37,317 nt of DNA from Selenomonadaceae bacterium (lineage in GTDB: Bacteria; Bacillota; Negativicutes; Selenomonadales; Selenomonadaceae): contig JAFVBP010000086.1 of assembly GCA_017479925.1 (NCBI GenBank), positions 1 through 37,317 on the forward strand, written 5' to 3'. Positions 1 through 8,125 of this stretch are shown piece after piece. The stretch's first letter is position 1; every line of letters starts with the position of its first letter. The translations under genes were made by a program, and so were the position numbers. The notes beneath the pieces are model-generated. The model did not search any database and was not told where the DNA came from. It was given only the letters and a program-made list of their open reading frames with translations.

Positions 1-593
1 ACGCGTTCATATTCGGCGGGCGTCCCGAACAGCACAATCGCGTTCACTTCGGGGTTAACGTAAACTCTTTTCGAGCGCGGATCTTTTTCGTCGTTTTCGT
101 CGGTCTTCCAATCACTTGATGCGCCGTCGCGAAATTTGTACGTGTAAGTTCGTTCGCGGCCGTCGTCGTCTTTGACGCGCATGGTTTCGCTTAACGGTTT
201 GTCGGGTTCGGTGTCGAGCACTTTGAAAACCGCCTTGCGCAGAACTGCAGGGTCGCCAAACTTTATCGGGATAACGTAACTTTGCATGAGCACTGCAGGT
301 TTCAAAGCCGCCGTGACGATAAAAATGCCCGACTCTTCGACGAGCTGAAGATTTTTCGTCTTCGTGATGATTTCGAGGATTTTGACGGGTTCGACGTCGG
401 TGAGCGACACGGAAATTGTGCCCTTGACCGAATCGTCGATCGAGACGTTAAGCCCGCCTGTTTTGGCGACGAGCATAATCGTCGAACGCAAATCCGCTTC
501 GTGGACACTGAGCGTCATGGGCGCGGCTTGAAGTTGCGCGGGCAAAAAAAAAGTTGCCGAGACCAGCAACGGCAGAAGTTTTTTCAGCTTCAA
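1..593 (-). CDS. Secretin (PilQ/GspD family), N-terminal part, cut by the window edge
   Basis: The visible 197 residues start at a TTG placed directly after the stop of the upstream gene, with AAAGGAG nine bases before it. A signal peptide (MKLKKLLPLLVSATFFLPAQ, then LQAAP) is followed by a secretin N0/STN-type domain at about residues 25-95, with the segments MTLSVHEADLRSTIMLVAKT and LTDVEPVKILEIITKTKNL. Secretins form the outer-membrane ring of type IV pili and type II secretion systems. The preceding gene encodes a PilP/GspC-like partner, which supports this role. The multimerising C-terminal domain lies outside the window, so PilQ cannot be told from GspD by this part alone. Confidence 0.8.
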   Translation of the reverse strand, partial: MKLKKLLPLLVSATFFLPAQLQAAPMTLSVHEADLRSTIMLVAKTGGLNVSIDDSVKGTISVSLTDVEPVKILEIITKTKNLQLVEESGIFIVTAALKPAVLMQSYVIPIKFGDPAVLRKAVFKVLDTEPDKPLSETMRVKDDDGRERTYTYKFRDGASSDWKTDENDEKDPRSKRVYVNPEVNAIVLFGTPAEYER

Positions 594-1190
594 TCAGTTC
601 AGCTCCTTTTGCAGGTACAGGCGCGTGCCGTCGTTGAAAGTCACGAAATCGGGCGTGATGTCGGAAATGATTCGCCCGCCAATTTCGTCGCCGACGGTGA
701 GGAATTCGGTTTTCTTGTCGCGCAGGAACATTGCGGTTTTGTTCGTGCCGCTGATTGCCGTGCCGGTCAAAACGATTTTTTCTTTCGGAGCGGTCGGTTG
801 TGACGGTTGAATTTGCGGCGACGGTATCGGCGGCAACTCGATTTTCGGCGGCGGCTCAACTTTCGGCGCAGGTTTCGGCTTCGGCGGAACTGCGAACGGG
901 TCACCGACATAAAGCGGTTCGGAATTCGCGCCCAAGACGATTTTGACGCCGTCGAGCGATTCGGGCGTTTTTGCGGGAACTTTGGCGGGCAACTTTTGCA
1001 CGGGCAGATCTTTCGTCAAAGGCGGCGAATCCAAGTCAATTTCTTCAACGTCGGAGCCGTCGTCGGTCAAGATAAATGCAATTCCCAACACGCCGCACAC
1101 CGCAAGGGCAATCACGCGAATTTTGTTTTGTTTGAGTTCGTCGAAGTCGCGGCGAAACCGTTCGGCAAGCCAAGTTTTGAGTTCGTTCAC
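594..1190 (-). CDS. PilP/GspC-like inner-membrane partner of the secretin
   Basis: The protein has about 198 residues. A short cytoplasmic segment precedes a single membrane helix (about residues 25-41, IRVIALAVCGVLGIAFIL). A proline-rich linker (about 95-140, many Pro and Lys) leads to a C-terminal beta domain with VGDEIGGRIISDITPDFV, typical of PilP and the GspC homology region. These proteins link the inner-membrane pilus or secretion platform to the secretin N0 domain, and the secretin follows immediately. I chose the GTG at 1190 because GGGAG lies about seven bases before it. An upstream ATG at 1256 in the same frame would run into the terminator hairpin. PilP is often a lipoprotein, but this one has a membrane anchor, so a GspC-like identity is equally possible. 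Confidence 0.72.
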   Translation of the reverse strand: MNELKTWLAERFRRDFDELKQNKIRVIALAVCGVLGIAFILTDDGSDVEEIDLDSPPLTKDLPVQKLPAKVPAKTPESLDGVKIVLGANSEPLYVGDPFAVPPKPKPAPKVEPPPKIELPPIPSPQIQPSQPTAPKEKIVLTGTAISGTNKTAMFLRDKKTEFLTVGDEIGGRIISDITPDFVTFNDGTRLYLQKELN

Positions 1191-1257
1191 CGTCGACACT
1201 CCCGAAAAATTTTCGTCGAGTTTATCACACGGGCGAAACTTTTTCAACGCGCACAAA

Positions 1258-1298
1258 AAAATCCCCGGTCGCTTTGAAAGTGACGGGAATTTTTTTCG
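1258..1298. terminator. Bidirectional rho-independent terminator
   Basis: A GC-rich stem (CCCGGTCGCTTT pairing with AAAGTGACGGG) is flanked by an A run on the left and a T run on the right. It ends the SH3-protein gene on the minus strand and separates it from the pilP-like gene. The stem sequence resembles the GCTTTAAAAGC hairpin family found elsewhere in the window. Confidence 0.7.
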
Positions 1299-1321
1299 TG
1301 CGATAAAAGTCGCGTTGCTTT

Positions 1322-1795
1322 TTATTCCAAGCGCAGATAAGCTTTGAGCACGTAACCCGTAACGCCGCGATATTCGACTTGATAGAATTCGTTAATTTCG
1401 CCGCCCAAAAATCTCACGCGTGCGCCGAGCGGAATTTGCATCAATTCGTAGCCGCCGGTTGACGGAGTTTCACGCAAGGTGATTGACTCTCTGCAGTTGA
1501 CGACCGTGCCCGTTCGCGCAGATTTTTGCGGAGTCAGATATTCCGCCAACGCGAAGCCGACAAGTCCGTCGTAGTTGATTTTATAGAAACCATTGCCGAC
1601 GTCGTCGATAAAGCCGACAGCTTGACCGAGCGGAATTTGCGCAAGTTCCTCCGCGTAAACCGACGGAGTTGCACGCAAAGTGATTGACTCCCTGCAGTTG
1701 ACGACAATGTAAGTCGCGACAACGTTGTTTTCGGCAAAAGCCGTAGCAGTCAACAGACAAACGAGCGTCGCGGTCAACACAAAAAATTTTTTCAT
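1322..1795 (-). CDS. Secreted protein with two bacterial SH3 domains
   Basis: This 157-residue protein has a clear signal peptide (MKKFFVLTATLVCLLTATAF, cut after AFA) and two repeated SH3-like domains at about residues 30-85 and 95-155. Each begins with the same block, NCRESITLR followed by a TPS turn, and ends in a GFALAEYL- or GYVLKAYL-type strand. Bacterial SH3 domains usually bind cell-wall peptides or act as protein-binding modules in the periplasm. No catalytic domain is attached. The gene lies eight bases after the SYLF gene, so both are probably co-transcribed and both products exported. AGGTGAT precedes the ATG. The domain class is clear, the role is not. Confidence 0.8.
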   Translation of the reverse strand: MKKFFVLTATLVCLLTATAFAENNVVATYIVVNCRESITLRATPSVYAEELAQIPLGQAVGFIDDVGNGFYKINYDGLVGFALAEYLTPQKSARTGTVVNCRESITLRETPSTGGYELMQIPLGARVRFLGGEINEFYQVEYRGVTGYVLKAYLRLE

Positions 1796-1803
1796 GATAT
1801 CAC

Positions 1804-2376
1804 CTACTCAATCGGACTGAGTTTCTTGTCGCGCCAAACTTTCATGCCTTTGAGCGTCGCCTCAACCGCGAGACCTTTGGTCGTCATTTGGTAAACCCAA
1901 ACGCCGGGTGCAACGTAAGTCGCGCCTTCAATCGAGCCGCCCGTCGCGCCGTCGGTTGCCGCAGCGTCCGCGTTTGCCGCGAAACGAATTTTGCCCGCGA
2001 GGAAATTGTCCCAAGCTTCGCGGGTGCCAATCAGGAAAATCAAATCGTATTCCTTGACGCCGAGACCGATACCCGCCGACTGTTCCGCCATCTTCAGGTA
2101 AACGCGTTCGCCCGTGGTATTGTTTACCGCGACGCCGCGCCCGTGAGCGTCACCGAAAATGCCGAGCTTTATGCCCGTGTTGCTCAATGTCGCGTAAGCG
2201 TAACATTTTTGGATAACGCGGTTGGCATTCGGAAATTTCTCGTAAAGGTTTTTGAGTGCCTTGTCGTGTAGAACTTTAATTTCCGCACGTTGTTCGTCCG
2301 CCGACTTCGCCGCCAAAACCGTCGACGCCGTCAACAGGCACAGCAAAACCGTCAACGCCACAAAAATTTTTCGCAT
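1804..2376 (-). CDS. SYLF (Ysc84-like) domain lipid-binding protein, exported
   Basis: The product is 190 residues from the ATG at 2376, which places a normal signal peptide (MRKIFVALTVLLCLLTAST, cut near VLAA) at the N terminus. An in-frame codon seven residues upstream would spoil that signal. The rest matches the SYLF fold: FPNANRVIQKCYAYATLSN, a glycine-rich GIFGDAHGRGVAVNN, and AGIGLGVKEYDLIFLI. Proteins of this family bind lipids or membranes, and their bacterial function is poorly known. The gene starts 13 bases after the interrupted glycosyltransferase-like gene and is followed closely by the SH3-protein gene. Confidence 0.8.
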   Translation of the reverse strand: MRKIFVALTVLLCLLTASTVLAAKSADEQRAEIKVLHDKALKNLYEKFPNANRVIQKCYAYATLSNTGIKLGIFGDAHGRGVAVNNTTGERVYLKMAEQSAGIGLGVKEYDLIFLIGTREAWDNFLAGKIRFAANADAAATDGATGGSIEGATYVAPGVWVYQMTTKGLAVEATLKGMKVWRDKKLSPIE

Positions 2377-2389
2377 GTGAACACATCCG

Positions 2390-3311
2390 TTAATCAAGTG
2401 AAATGACGCCGTAGCGTCCGAGATTGAAAAAGTACGTGTGCTCGAATTTGTCCGCCATCATCATCACGCCGACGGAACCGCTGCATCGCGCCGCAACGAA
2501 CGAATTGCACGTTGACAACAAAACCATCTGTGTCAGATAATCTTTACCCTGTTGGAAACGGTCGTTTGGCCTGTCAATTTGAATTTCGCTCAAAAATTTT
2601 CCCGGCATGTAATTAACATATTCGCGGTCGAAGGTCACGCACATTTCGCCGAAAGTGTTTTTGAACGTTTGCACAATGAATTTGTCTTCGGTCGCCAAAA
2701 AGATTTTGTTGCACTGCCACTCGCGAGGCTTTTCGACGACGACGCTTGCCGCAAACTCGACGGGGGGGGGGTATTGGATGCCATTTCGGTCTTTTGGCAA
2801 TGTAATCCGTTCCGCGCAGAAGCACACCGAGTACTCTGTCCGACGGCGCGAACAAATTTTGACGTGTCGCCAAAATTTCTTCGTGAAGCGCGGGTTTAAT
2901 TTTGAGCAGACCAAGCTTGACGAGCATTCGCCACTCCGTCAATGTATTGTCGCGGTTTTCGTAGAACGACATTATTGCCTTCGGACGCAAATCAGGGAAT
3001 TCTTTATATCCCAATACGACATTCTCGCCCGCGTACGCCTGCTCAAGCCCGATACGCAACGGTTGCTCGAAAAAATATTCCCACGCGTTTTCCTTGCCGA
3101 ACTCTTCGGGCGCAAGATACGGATTCGGATAATTTTGCATGTCGACGACGGGCAACCAACCTTTTGACAGCGCGTAGCGGATATATGCTGAAAACGCAAC
3201 GTATCTGGCAAAAAGTCCAATATCTTTCAAATGCGTCCGAATTATGTAGTAAGTCGGCTTTGTCGGGTCGCCGCGCTTGATGTAGTGTTCGTCCCAGTTT
3301 GTGTCGGTCAA
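2390..3311 (-). pseudogene. Glycosyltransferase-like gene (fucosyltransferase-type), out of frame at a C10 tract, probably phase-variable
   Basis: Two minus-strand frames cover one protein. The first (TTG start at 3311, GGAGGCGATAC before it) runs to the motif VLLRGTDYIAKRPKWHPI. The second continues from VEFAASVVVEKPREWQC to the stop at 2390 and ends with the segment SFVAARCSGSVGVMMMADKF. The frames switch exactly at ten consecutive C (2762-2771, G on the plus strand). With nine or twelve C the reading frame is continuous, giving about 306 residues. The LLRGTDY block and the late Ser/Gly block resemble the donor-binding motifs of NodZ/O-fucosyltransferase-like GT-B enzymes; this family call is inference. 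With ten C, the product is truncated after about 183 correct residues. A homopolymer sequencing error is the alternative explanation. Confidence 0.75.
2762..2771 (-). repeat. Homopolymeric C10 tract inside a coding region
   Basis: Ten C on the coding strand (ten G on the plus strand) fall at codon 181 of the glycosyltransferase-like gene. This is by far the longest G/C homopolymer I noticed in the window. It lies precisely at the junction of two frames that together make one protein, as expected for slipped-strand phase variation. Confidence 0.9.
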
Positions 3312-3327
3312 AGTATCGCCTCCGTGA

Positions 3328-3372
3328 AAAAAATTGAGCGACGACTCAACCGCAACGAATCGTCGCCCAAAA
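3328..3372 (-). terminator. Terminator after gpmI
   Basis: On the minus strand GCGACGA pairs with TCGTCGC around a 15-base loop, and TCAATTTTTTTC follows. A smaller alternative hairpin (TTGAG with CTCAA) abuts the same T run. It lies between the gpmI stop and the TTG start of the next gene. Confidence 0.6.
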
Positions 3373-3392
3373 AGTTTTTTAGACGCAGAAGT

Positions 3393-4928
3393 TTATTTCA
3401 TCGTAACAAGCGGCTTGCCCGTCATTTCGGCAGGAATTTCCATGCCCGCCATTGTCAAAAGTGTCGGAGCAACGTCGCACAACGCGCCGTCTTTGACGGA
3501 AGCCACACGGTCGCTGACGACGATAATCGGCACGGGATTGGTCGTGTGCGCGGTGAACGGCTCTTTGAGTTTGTAATCGAACATTTGATCCGCGTTGCCG
3601 TGGTCGGCGATAATGACGACTTCGCCGCCGACTTTCTTCATGCACTCGACGAAAATGCCGACGCAAACGTCAACGGTTTCGACGGCCTGCACCGCCGCTT
3701 TCATAACGCCCGTGTGACCGACCATGTCGCCGTTCGCGAAGTTCAAGATAATGAAGTCGTATTTTTCGGAGAGAATCGCTTCGGCAACCTTCAACGTGAC
3801 TGTCGGCGCGCTCATTTCGGGCTTGAGGTCGTAAGTCGCAACTTTCGGCGACGGGACGAGAATTCTGTCTTCGCCCGCGTACGGTTCCTCGACGCCGCCG
3901 TTGAAAAAGAACGTGACATGCGCGTATTTTTCGGTTTCGGCGATACGGAGCTGTGTCAAGCCGGCTTTGCTGATTGTTTCGCCCAAGCCGTTGGTGACGC
4001 TTTCGGGCGGATAAGCAACGTCGACGTTCAAACCTTCCTCGTACTGCGTCATTGTCGCGAACGGAATGCCGACAATTTCTTCGACGCGTTCAAAGCCGTC
4101 AAATTTTTCGTCCGTGAAAGCGTGCGTCAATTCGCGTGCACGGTCGGGACGGAAGTTGAAGAAAATAATTCCGTCGTCTTTGGTAATGCCCGCGTAGTCG
4201 CCGATAACGACGGGGTTGACGAATTCGTCCGTGACTTTGGCGTCGTAGGAAGCCTGAATCGCCTCGGCACTGGAAGCTTTTTTCGGCGCGTCAGCTTTGG
4301 CAATGGCGTCGTAAGCTTTTTGCACGCGGTCCCAGCGTTTGTCGCGGTCCATTGCGTAGTAGCGACCGGAAATCACGGCGATTTGACCGATGCCGATCTC
4401 TTTGATTTTGTCTTCAAGCTCGGCAAGATATTCGGCAGCTGAACTCGGCGGCACGTCGCGCCCGTCAAGGAAGCAGTGAACGTAAACTTTCGACAGACCT
4501 TTGTCTTTGGCGAGTTTGAGCAAGCCGTAAAGATGTTCGGTGTGACTGTGAACGCCGCCGGGCGAAACAAGTCCGAACAGGTGAAGCGCGCCGCCCGACG
4601 CTTTGACTTTGTCGACGACACCGACGAGAGCTTTGTTCTCGAAGAAGTCGCCGTCGCGAATCGCTTTGGTGATTTTCGTCAGCGGCTGATAGATGATTCG
4701 ACCCGCGCCAATGTTCATGTGACCGACTTCGGAGTTGCCCATTTGACCGTCAGGCAAACCGACGTATTCGCCCGAAGCTTGAAGTTGTGCGTGCGGGAAT
4801 TTTTTCGTCAGTTCATCGAGCACGGGCGTGTTGCCGACTTGAATCGCGTTGAACTTGTCGGTTTCGTTGCCGATACCCCAGCCGTCCATGATAATCAAGC
4901 AGATCGGCGCGTGTTTAATTGTTGCCAT
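3393..4928 (-). CDS. gpmI: 2,3-bisphosphoglycerate-independent phosphoglycerate mutase
   Basis: The enzyme interconverts 3- and 2-phosphoglycerate in cytosolic glycolysis and needs two metal ions (usually Mn) rather than bisphosphoglycerate. The 511 residues match the usual family length. Visible motifs in order are IIMDGWGIG, MGNSEVGHMNIGAGR (catalytic Ser), FLDGRDVPP, RYYAMDRD, FFNFRPDRAR, NFANGDMVGHTG and IADHGNADQM, which carry the metal and substrate ligands of the alkaline-phosphatase-like fold. AAAGGAGAG precedes the ATG. It follows an unknown gene by 19 bases and completes a glycolytic block with gapA and pgk-tpiA upstream. Enolase is not in the window. Confidence 0.97.
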   Translation of the reverse strand: MATIKHAPICLIIMDGWGIGNETDKFNAIQVGNTPVLDELTKKFPHAQLQASGEYVGLPDGQMGNSEVGHMNIGAGRIIYQPLTKITKAIRDGDFFENKALVGVVDKVKASGGALHLFGLVSPGGVHSHTEHLYGLLKLAKDKGLSKVYVHCFLDGRDVPPSSAAEYLAELEDKIKEIGIGQIAVISGRYYAMDRDKRWDRVQKAYDAIAKADAPKKASSAEAIQASYDAKVTDEFVNPVVIGDYAGITKDDGIIFFNFRPDRARELTHAFTDEKFDGFERVEEIVGIPFATMTQYEEGLNVDVAYPPESVTNGLGETISKAGLTQLRIAETEKYAHVTFFFNGGVEEPYAGEDRILVPSPKVATYDLKPEMSAPTVTLKVAEAILSEKYDFIILNFANGDMVGHTGVMKAAVQAVETVDVCVGIFVECMKKVGGEVVIIADHGNADQMFDYKLKEPFTAHTTNPVPIIVVSDRVASVKDGALCDVAPTLLTMAGMEIPAEMTGKPLVTMK

Positions 4929-4947
4929 CGTAACACTCTCCTTTGAA

Positions 4948-5475
4948 TTACAAATCGTTCAAACTGATGTTGGTGAGCAAACCTGTGTTGCTCAAAATCT
5001 TGCCCAAAAATTTTTTGTCGCTTGGCACGAAAGGCGAAGAATCGTAATTCGTCACGGCGCGAACTTTGACGAAAAATCCCAATTCCGCCGTGTTGCCGTT
5101 GCGAACGATGCCTTGACCCGAAACTACGGTTGCGTTCAAAAAGTTCAGCTTGTAGGGCGGCAAACATTCAATCGGTTTCGCCGTTTCCAGAATCTCGAAA
5201 ATCCCGAACGCGGCGGCTTTGACTGTCGGCACGACAACAAAATCGCCGATCTTGAATTCGTGAAGGAATCGCCACAGGACGCCGGCATTTACACCGAGCT
5301 TGTTGCCCGTCCAACCGTAACGATTTTTCAAGATGACTTTAAGCGCGTCTTTGTCGGCGTCAATCGTGCTTTGTTGCGCGACTTCATTAAAGCCGATTGT
5401 CAAAATGCCGCGTTCGAGCAACGGCACGGATAATTCCGGTTCCTGCGCAAAAACTCTGTGGAGCCAATAATCCAT
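4948..5475 (-). CDS. Unknown protein, possible PUA/EVE-like fold
   Basis: I do not recognise this 175-residue protein with certainty. It opens with MDYWLHRVFAQEPELSVPLL and GILTIGF, then a central KNRYGWTGNK and the strand-like block FKIGDFVVVP followed by AAFGIFEI. That order (a W-rich opening, a 'GD.V..P' loop, a 'G.F.I' strand) resembles small PUA/EVE- or restriction-associated reader domains, but this is a weak fold guess. No signal peptide or membrane helix is present. The ATG at 5475 has AGGAG seven bases upstream; an in-frame codon ten residues earlier lies almost against the previous gene. The gene sits between a secreted-protein gene and gpmI, apparently in one transcript. Confidence 0.6.
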   Translation of the reverse strand: MDYWLHRVFAQEPELSVPLLERGILTIGFNEVAQQSTIDADKDALKVILKNRYGWTGNKLGVNAGVLWRFLHEFKIGDFVVVPTVKAAAFGIFEILETAKPIECLPPYKLNFLNATVVSGQGIVRNGNTAELGFFVKVRAVTNYDSSPFVPSDKKFLGKILSNTGLLTNISLNDL

Positions 5476-5492
5476 GACGAATCTCCTGCGAA

Positions 5493-5867
5493 TCAGTAAT
5501 ACCACATGTCGACGATTTTGTACGAGCGACCGAGCTTGTCCATGCAGAATTCAAACAGCGGATTGCGCGGTATAACAACCGTCGTGTGTTGACCGTCCAT
5601 TTTGCTTGTTTCGTAACGCCACATGTCGTCATGAAATTTGCTGAACGACCAATTCACGACTTCAAGCAGTTGACCGTTGCGCACGAATTTGGTTGTGACT
5701 TTGAAATAACTGCCCGTGTCCGACGTGCCGCTTGTGATTGTGTCGTCCATTGCGTAAACGTCGATGTTTTCCGAATCCCAATGCTCAACCCAAATGTCGG
5801 CGGCAGCGCAGTTTTCGGCGAAAATCAACGTCACGGCAAACGTCAGCGCGAAAAAAATTCGGCTCAT
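5493..5867 (-). CDS. Small secreted protein of unknown function
   Basis: The 124-residue product has a clean signal peptide (MSRIFFALTFAVTLIFAENC, then AAA) followed by a compact, Trp-rich domain: DIWVEHWDSENIDVYAMDD, VVNWSFSKFHDDMWRYE and a C-terminal YKIVDMWYY. No catalytic motif or lipobox is evident. Similar short exported proteins of unknown role are common in selenomonads; that is general knowledge and not a match I could test. GGAGG lies seven bases before the ATG at 5867. It opens the transcript that continues into the unknown gene and gpmI. Confidence 0.7.
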   Translation of the reverse strand: MSRIFFALTFAVTLIFAENCAAADIWVEHWDSENIDVYAMDDTITSGTSDTGSYFKVTTKFVRNGQLLEVVNWSFSKFHDDMWRYETSKMDGQHTTVVIPRNPLFEFCMDKLGRSYKIVDMWYY

Positions 5868-5886
5868 GTGAATTCCTCCGCGTATC

Positions 5887-5925
5887 AAGAAAAGCCGCCT
5901 CTGTCGAAACATTGGCGGCTTAACT
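5887..5925 (-). terminator. Terminator after pgk-tpiA
   Basis: AAGCCGCC and GGCGGCTT form an eight-base-pair stem around a 14-base loop. On the minus strand it is followed by TTTTCTT. It lies just past the stop of the pgk-tpiA fusion. Confidence 0.75.
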
Positions 5926-5958
5926 CACGTTCGCTTAGTCAAGCAGAGAATTTTTTGT

Positions 5959-7896
5959 TCAGAAGTTGACGATCTCGCTGAAGTCTTTGGCTTTGAGGCT
6001 TGCGCCGCCGACAAGCGCACCGTCGACGTTCGGTTGTTTCATGAGGTCTTTAATCGTAGCGGGTTTGACACTTCCGCCGTATTGAATGCGAATCGCGTCC
6101 GCCGCATCTTGACCGAATTTCTTCGCAACGCACTCGCGGATGGCTTTGCAGACTTCCTCCGCCTGTTCAAACGTCGCGGTTTTGCCCGTGCCGATAGCCC
6201 AAATCGGTTCGTAAGCAATGACGAGTTTTTTGACTTCCGCAGGTTTGAAACCGTCGAGATCTTTGTCAATCTGTCCGGTGACGAAGTCAATGTACGTGCC
6301 CGCCTCGCGAATTTCGAGCGATTCGCCGCAGCAGATAATCGGCGTAATGCCCGCGTTGAAAGCGGCTTTGGCGCGTTTGTTGACGCCTTCGTCCGTTTCG
6401 CCGAAGTAGTCGCGGCGTTCGCTGTGTCCGAGGATGACATAGTCAACGTTGATTTCGTTCAACATGCCCGTGGAAATTTCGCCCGTGTACGCGCCTTTGG
6501 CTTCCCAGTGTACGTTTTGCGCGGCGACGTGGATGTTGGTAGATTTCGCGGCTTTGGCAACGGCGGCCAATGCGGTCGCAGTCGGAGCGACGACAACGCG
6601 GCATTCGGCGTTTTTGACGAGCGGAATCAATTCTTCGACGAGCGCGACGCCTTGTTTAATCGTGTTGTTCATCTTCCAGTTGCCCGCGATAATCGGTGTG
6701 CGTCCGACGCCGTCAATCGCGTCAATGCCGGGCAGAACTTTGCCTTCGAGGTATTCGAGGGTCGCGCCGCCGCCCGTGGAAATGTGCGAAATTTTCTTGT
6801 CGAGACCGGTTTTCTTCAACGCCGCAATCGAGTCGCCGCCGCCGACGATTGAAATTGCGCCTTTTTCGGTCGCGTCCGCAACAGCTTTTGCAACGGCGAG
6901 CGTGCCTTTCGCAAAGTTGTCGAATTCAAAGACGCCCATGGGACCGTTCCAAATAATCGTCTTTGCGCCTTCGAGAGCTTTGACGTATTCTTCGGAAGTC
7001 TTTTCGCCGCTGTCGAGACCCATCCAATCGGCGGGGCACTGGTCAACGGGCACGGTTTTAAATTCGGCATCGGGCGCGAATTTGTTGGCAACGACGAGGT
7101 CAACGGGCAGGACGACTTTGACGCCTTTGGCAGCCGCTTTTTCGAGGAGCTGTTTGGCGAGTTCGATTTTGTCCGCTTCAAGGAGCGACGTGCCGACTTC
7201 GTAACCTTTGGCTTTGTCGAAGGTGTGCGCCATGCCGCCGCCGATAATGATCGTGTCGACTTTGTCAATCATGTTGCTGATGACGCCGATTTTGTCGGAA
7301 ACTTTCGCGCCGCCGATAATGCCGACGAACGGACGTTGCGGAGCTTGGAGCGTCTTGCCGATGTAGTTGATTTCTTTTTCCATGAGGAAGCCCGACGCGG
7401 TTTCGAGGAAATGCGTAATGCCGACGTTCGAGGCGTGTGCGCGGTGAGCCATGCCGAACGCGTCATTGACGGCGATGTCGGCAAGCGCGGCGAGCTGTTT
7501 GGCGAATTTCGGGTTGTTTTTCTTTTCTTCTTTGTGATAGCGAAGGTTTTCAAGCAAAAGAATTTCGCCCGGCTGAAGTTCGGCGGCGGCTTTTTCCGCG
7601 GGTTCGCCGATGCAGTCTTCCGCCCATTTGACGGGTTTACCGATAATTTCAGCGAGTTTCGCCGCAATCGGTTTCGTGGAGAATTTCGGTTCGCGAGCTT
7701 CGGTCGGGCGACCGAGATGGCAACCGATGATGATAGCCGCGCCCTGTTCGAGCAGATAGTTGAGCGTCGGGAGCGTCGCGTCAATGCGCTTGGTGTTGGT
7801 GATGTTCTGGTTTTCGTCCATAGGGACGTTGTAGTCGACGCGCAGGAAAACTTTTTTGCCCTTCAGGTCGATGTCGCGAATGTTTTTCTTGTTCAT
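5959..7896 (-). CDS. pgk-tpiA: Fused phosphoglycerate kinase / triosephosphate isomerase
   Basis: One 645-residue frame encodes two glycolytic enzymes. Residues 1 to about 395 are phosphoglycerate kinase, with [53 protein letters not shown] and the nucleotide-binding GPMGVFEF and GGGDSIAAL. From about residue 400 triosephosphate isomerase begins with GNWKMNN (Asn and Lys of the active site), then ILGHSERR (catalytic His), [14 protein letters not shown] (catalytic Glu and loop 6) and IQYGGSVKP. The join ([19 protein letters not shown]) has no start codon or frameshift, so it is a true in-frame fusion. A PGK-TIM fusion is also known from Thermotoga maritima, where frameshifting is involved. GGGAGG precedes the ATG at 7896. 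All catalytic residues are intact. Confidence 0.97.
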   Translation of the reverse strand: MNKKNIRDIDLKGKKVFLRVDYNVPMDENQNITNTKRIDATLPTLNYLLEQGAAIIIGCHLGRPTEAREPKFSTKPIAAKLAEIIGKPVKWAEDCIGEPAEKAAAELQPGEILLLENLRYHKEEKKNNPKFAKQLAALADIAVNDAFGMAHRAHASNVGITHFLETASGFLMEKEINYIGKTLQAPQRPFVGIIGGAKVSDKIGVISNMIDKVDTIIIGGGMAHTFDKAKGYEVGTSLLEADKIELAKQLLEKAAAKGVKVVLPVDLVVANKFAPDAEFKTVPVDQCPADWMGLDSGEKTSEEYVKALEGAKTIIWNGPMGVFEFDNFAKGTLAVAKAVADATEKGAISIVGGGDSIAALKKTGLDKKISHISTGGGATLEYLEGKVLPGIDAIDGVGRTPIIAGNWKMNNTIKQGVALVEELIPLVKNAECRVVVAPTATALAAVAKAAKSTNIHVAAQNVHWEAKGAYTGEISTGMLNEINVDYVILGHSERRDYFGETDEGVNKRAKAAFNAGITPIICCGESLEIREAGTYIDFVTGQIDKDLDGFKPAEVKKLVIAYEPIWAIGTGKTATFEQAEEVCKAIRECVAKKFGQDAADAIRIQYGGSVKPATIKDLMKQPNVDGALVGGASLKAKDFSEIVNF

Positions 7897-7920
7897 CAGA
7901 AAACCTCCCCAAAAAAATCA

Positions 7921-8000
7921 ATGTGGAATTTGAAATTAGGAATTTGGAATTAAGGACGACAAATTTAATTCCTCATTCCACATTCCCAATTCCTAATTGA
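7921..8000. repeat. Palindrome built from short AT-rich repeats
   Basis: The left arm AATTAGGAATTTGGAAT pairs with ATTCCCAATTCCTAATT (one mismatch), and TGTGGAAT pairs with ATTCCACA in an overlapping second stem. The arms consist of reiterated GGAATT-like units. It lies between gapA and pgk-tpiA. Two other intergenic spaces hold palindromes of the same design but different sequence. Confidence 0.75.
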
Positions 8001-8036
8001 AAACAGCCCGGCTCAACAATGACGAAGAGCCGAGCC
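7998..8036 (-). terminator. Terminator after gapA
   Basis: On the minus strand GCTCGGCTC pairs with GAGCCGGGC around a 12-base loop and is followed by TGTTTTCAATT. Confidence 0.6.
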
Positions 8037-8061
8037 GTCACAAAGGTCAATCGTGTGCAGT

Positions 8062-8100
8062 TGTTCGCCGCGACCCGCTTTAAAAGCGGGAGAACAATTT
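8062..8100. repeat. GCTTTAAAAGC hairpin repeat, copy 1
   Basis: CCCGCTTTAAAAGCGGG is a near-perfect inverted repeat flanked by TTGTTC and GAGAACAATTT, which extend the stem. The core and its AACAATT tail recur near 16413 and 24685. Confidence 0.75.
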
Positions 8101-8125
8101 TCGCGACGTGTTTCGCAACGAGAAA

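Noticed and set aside
2613-3311. A complete 232-residue gene
   Set aside because: Its last 50 residues after the C10 tract are Arg-rich nonsense, while the correct continuation lies in the neighbouring frame down to 2390.
3231-4442. Plus-strand open frame of 403 codons
   Set aside because: It lies entirely antisense to gpmI, whose motifs are perfect. The GC-rich, GAC/GTC-heavy codon use of this genome leaves long open frames on the opposite strand. The translation is rich in Arg, Phe and Asn with no family features.
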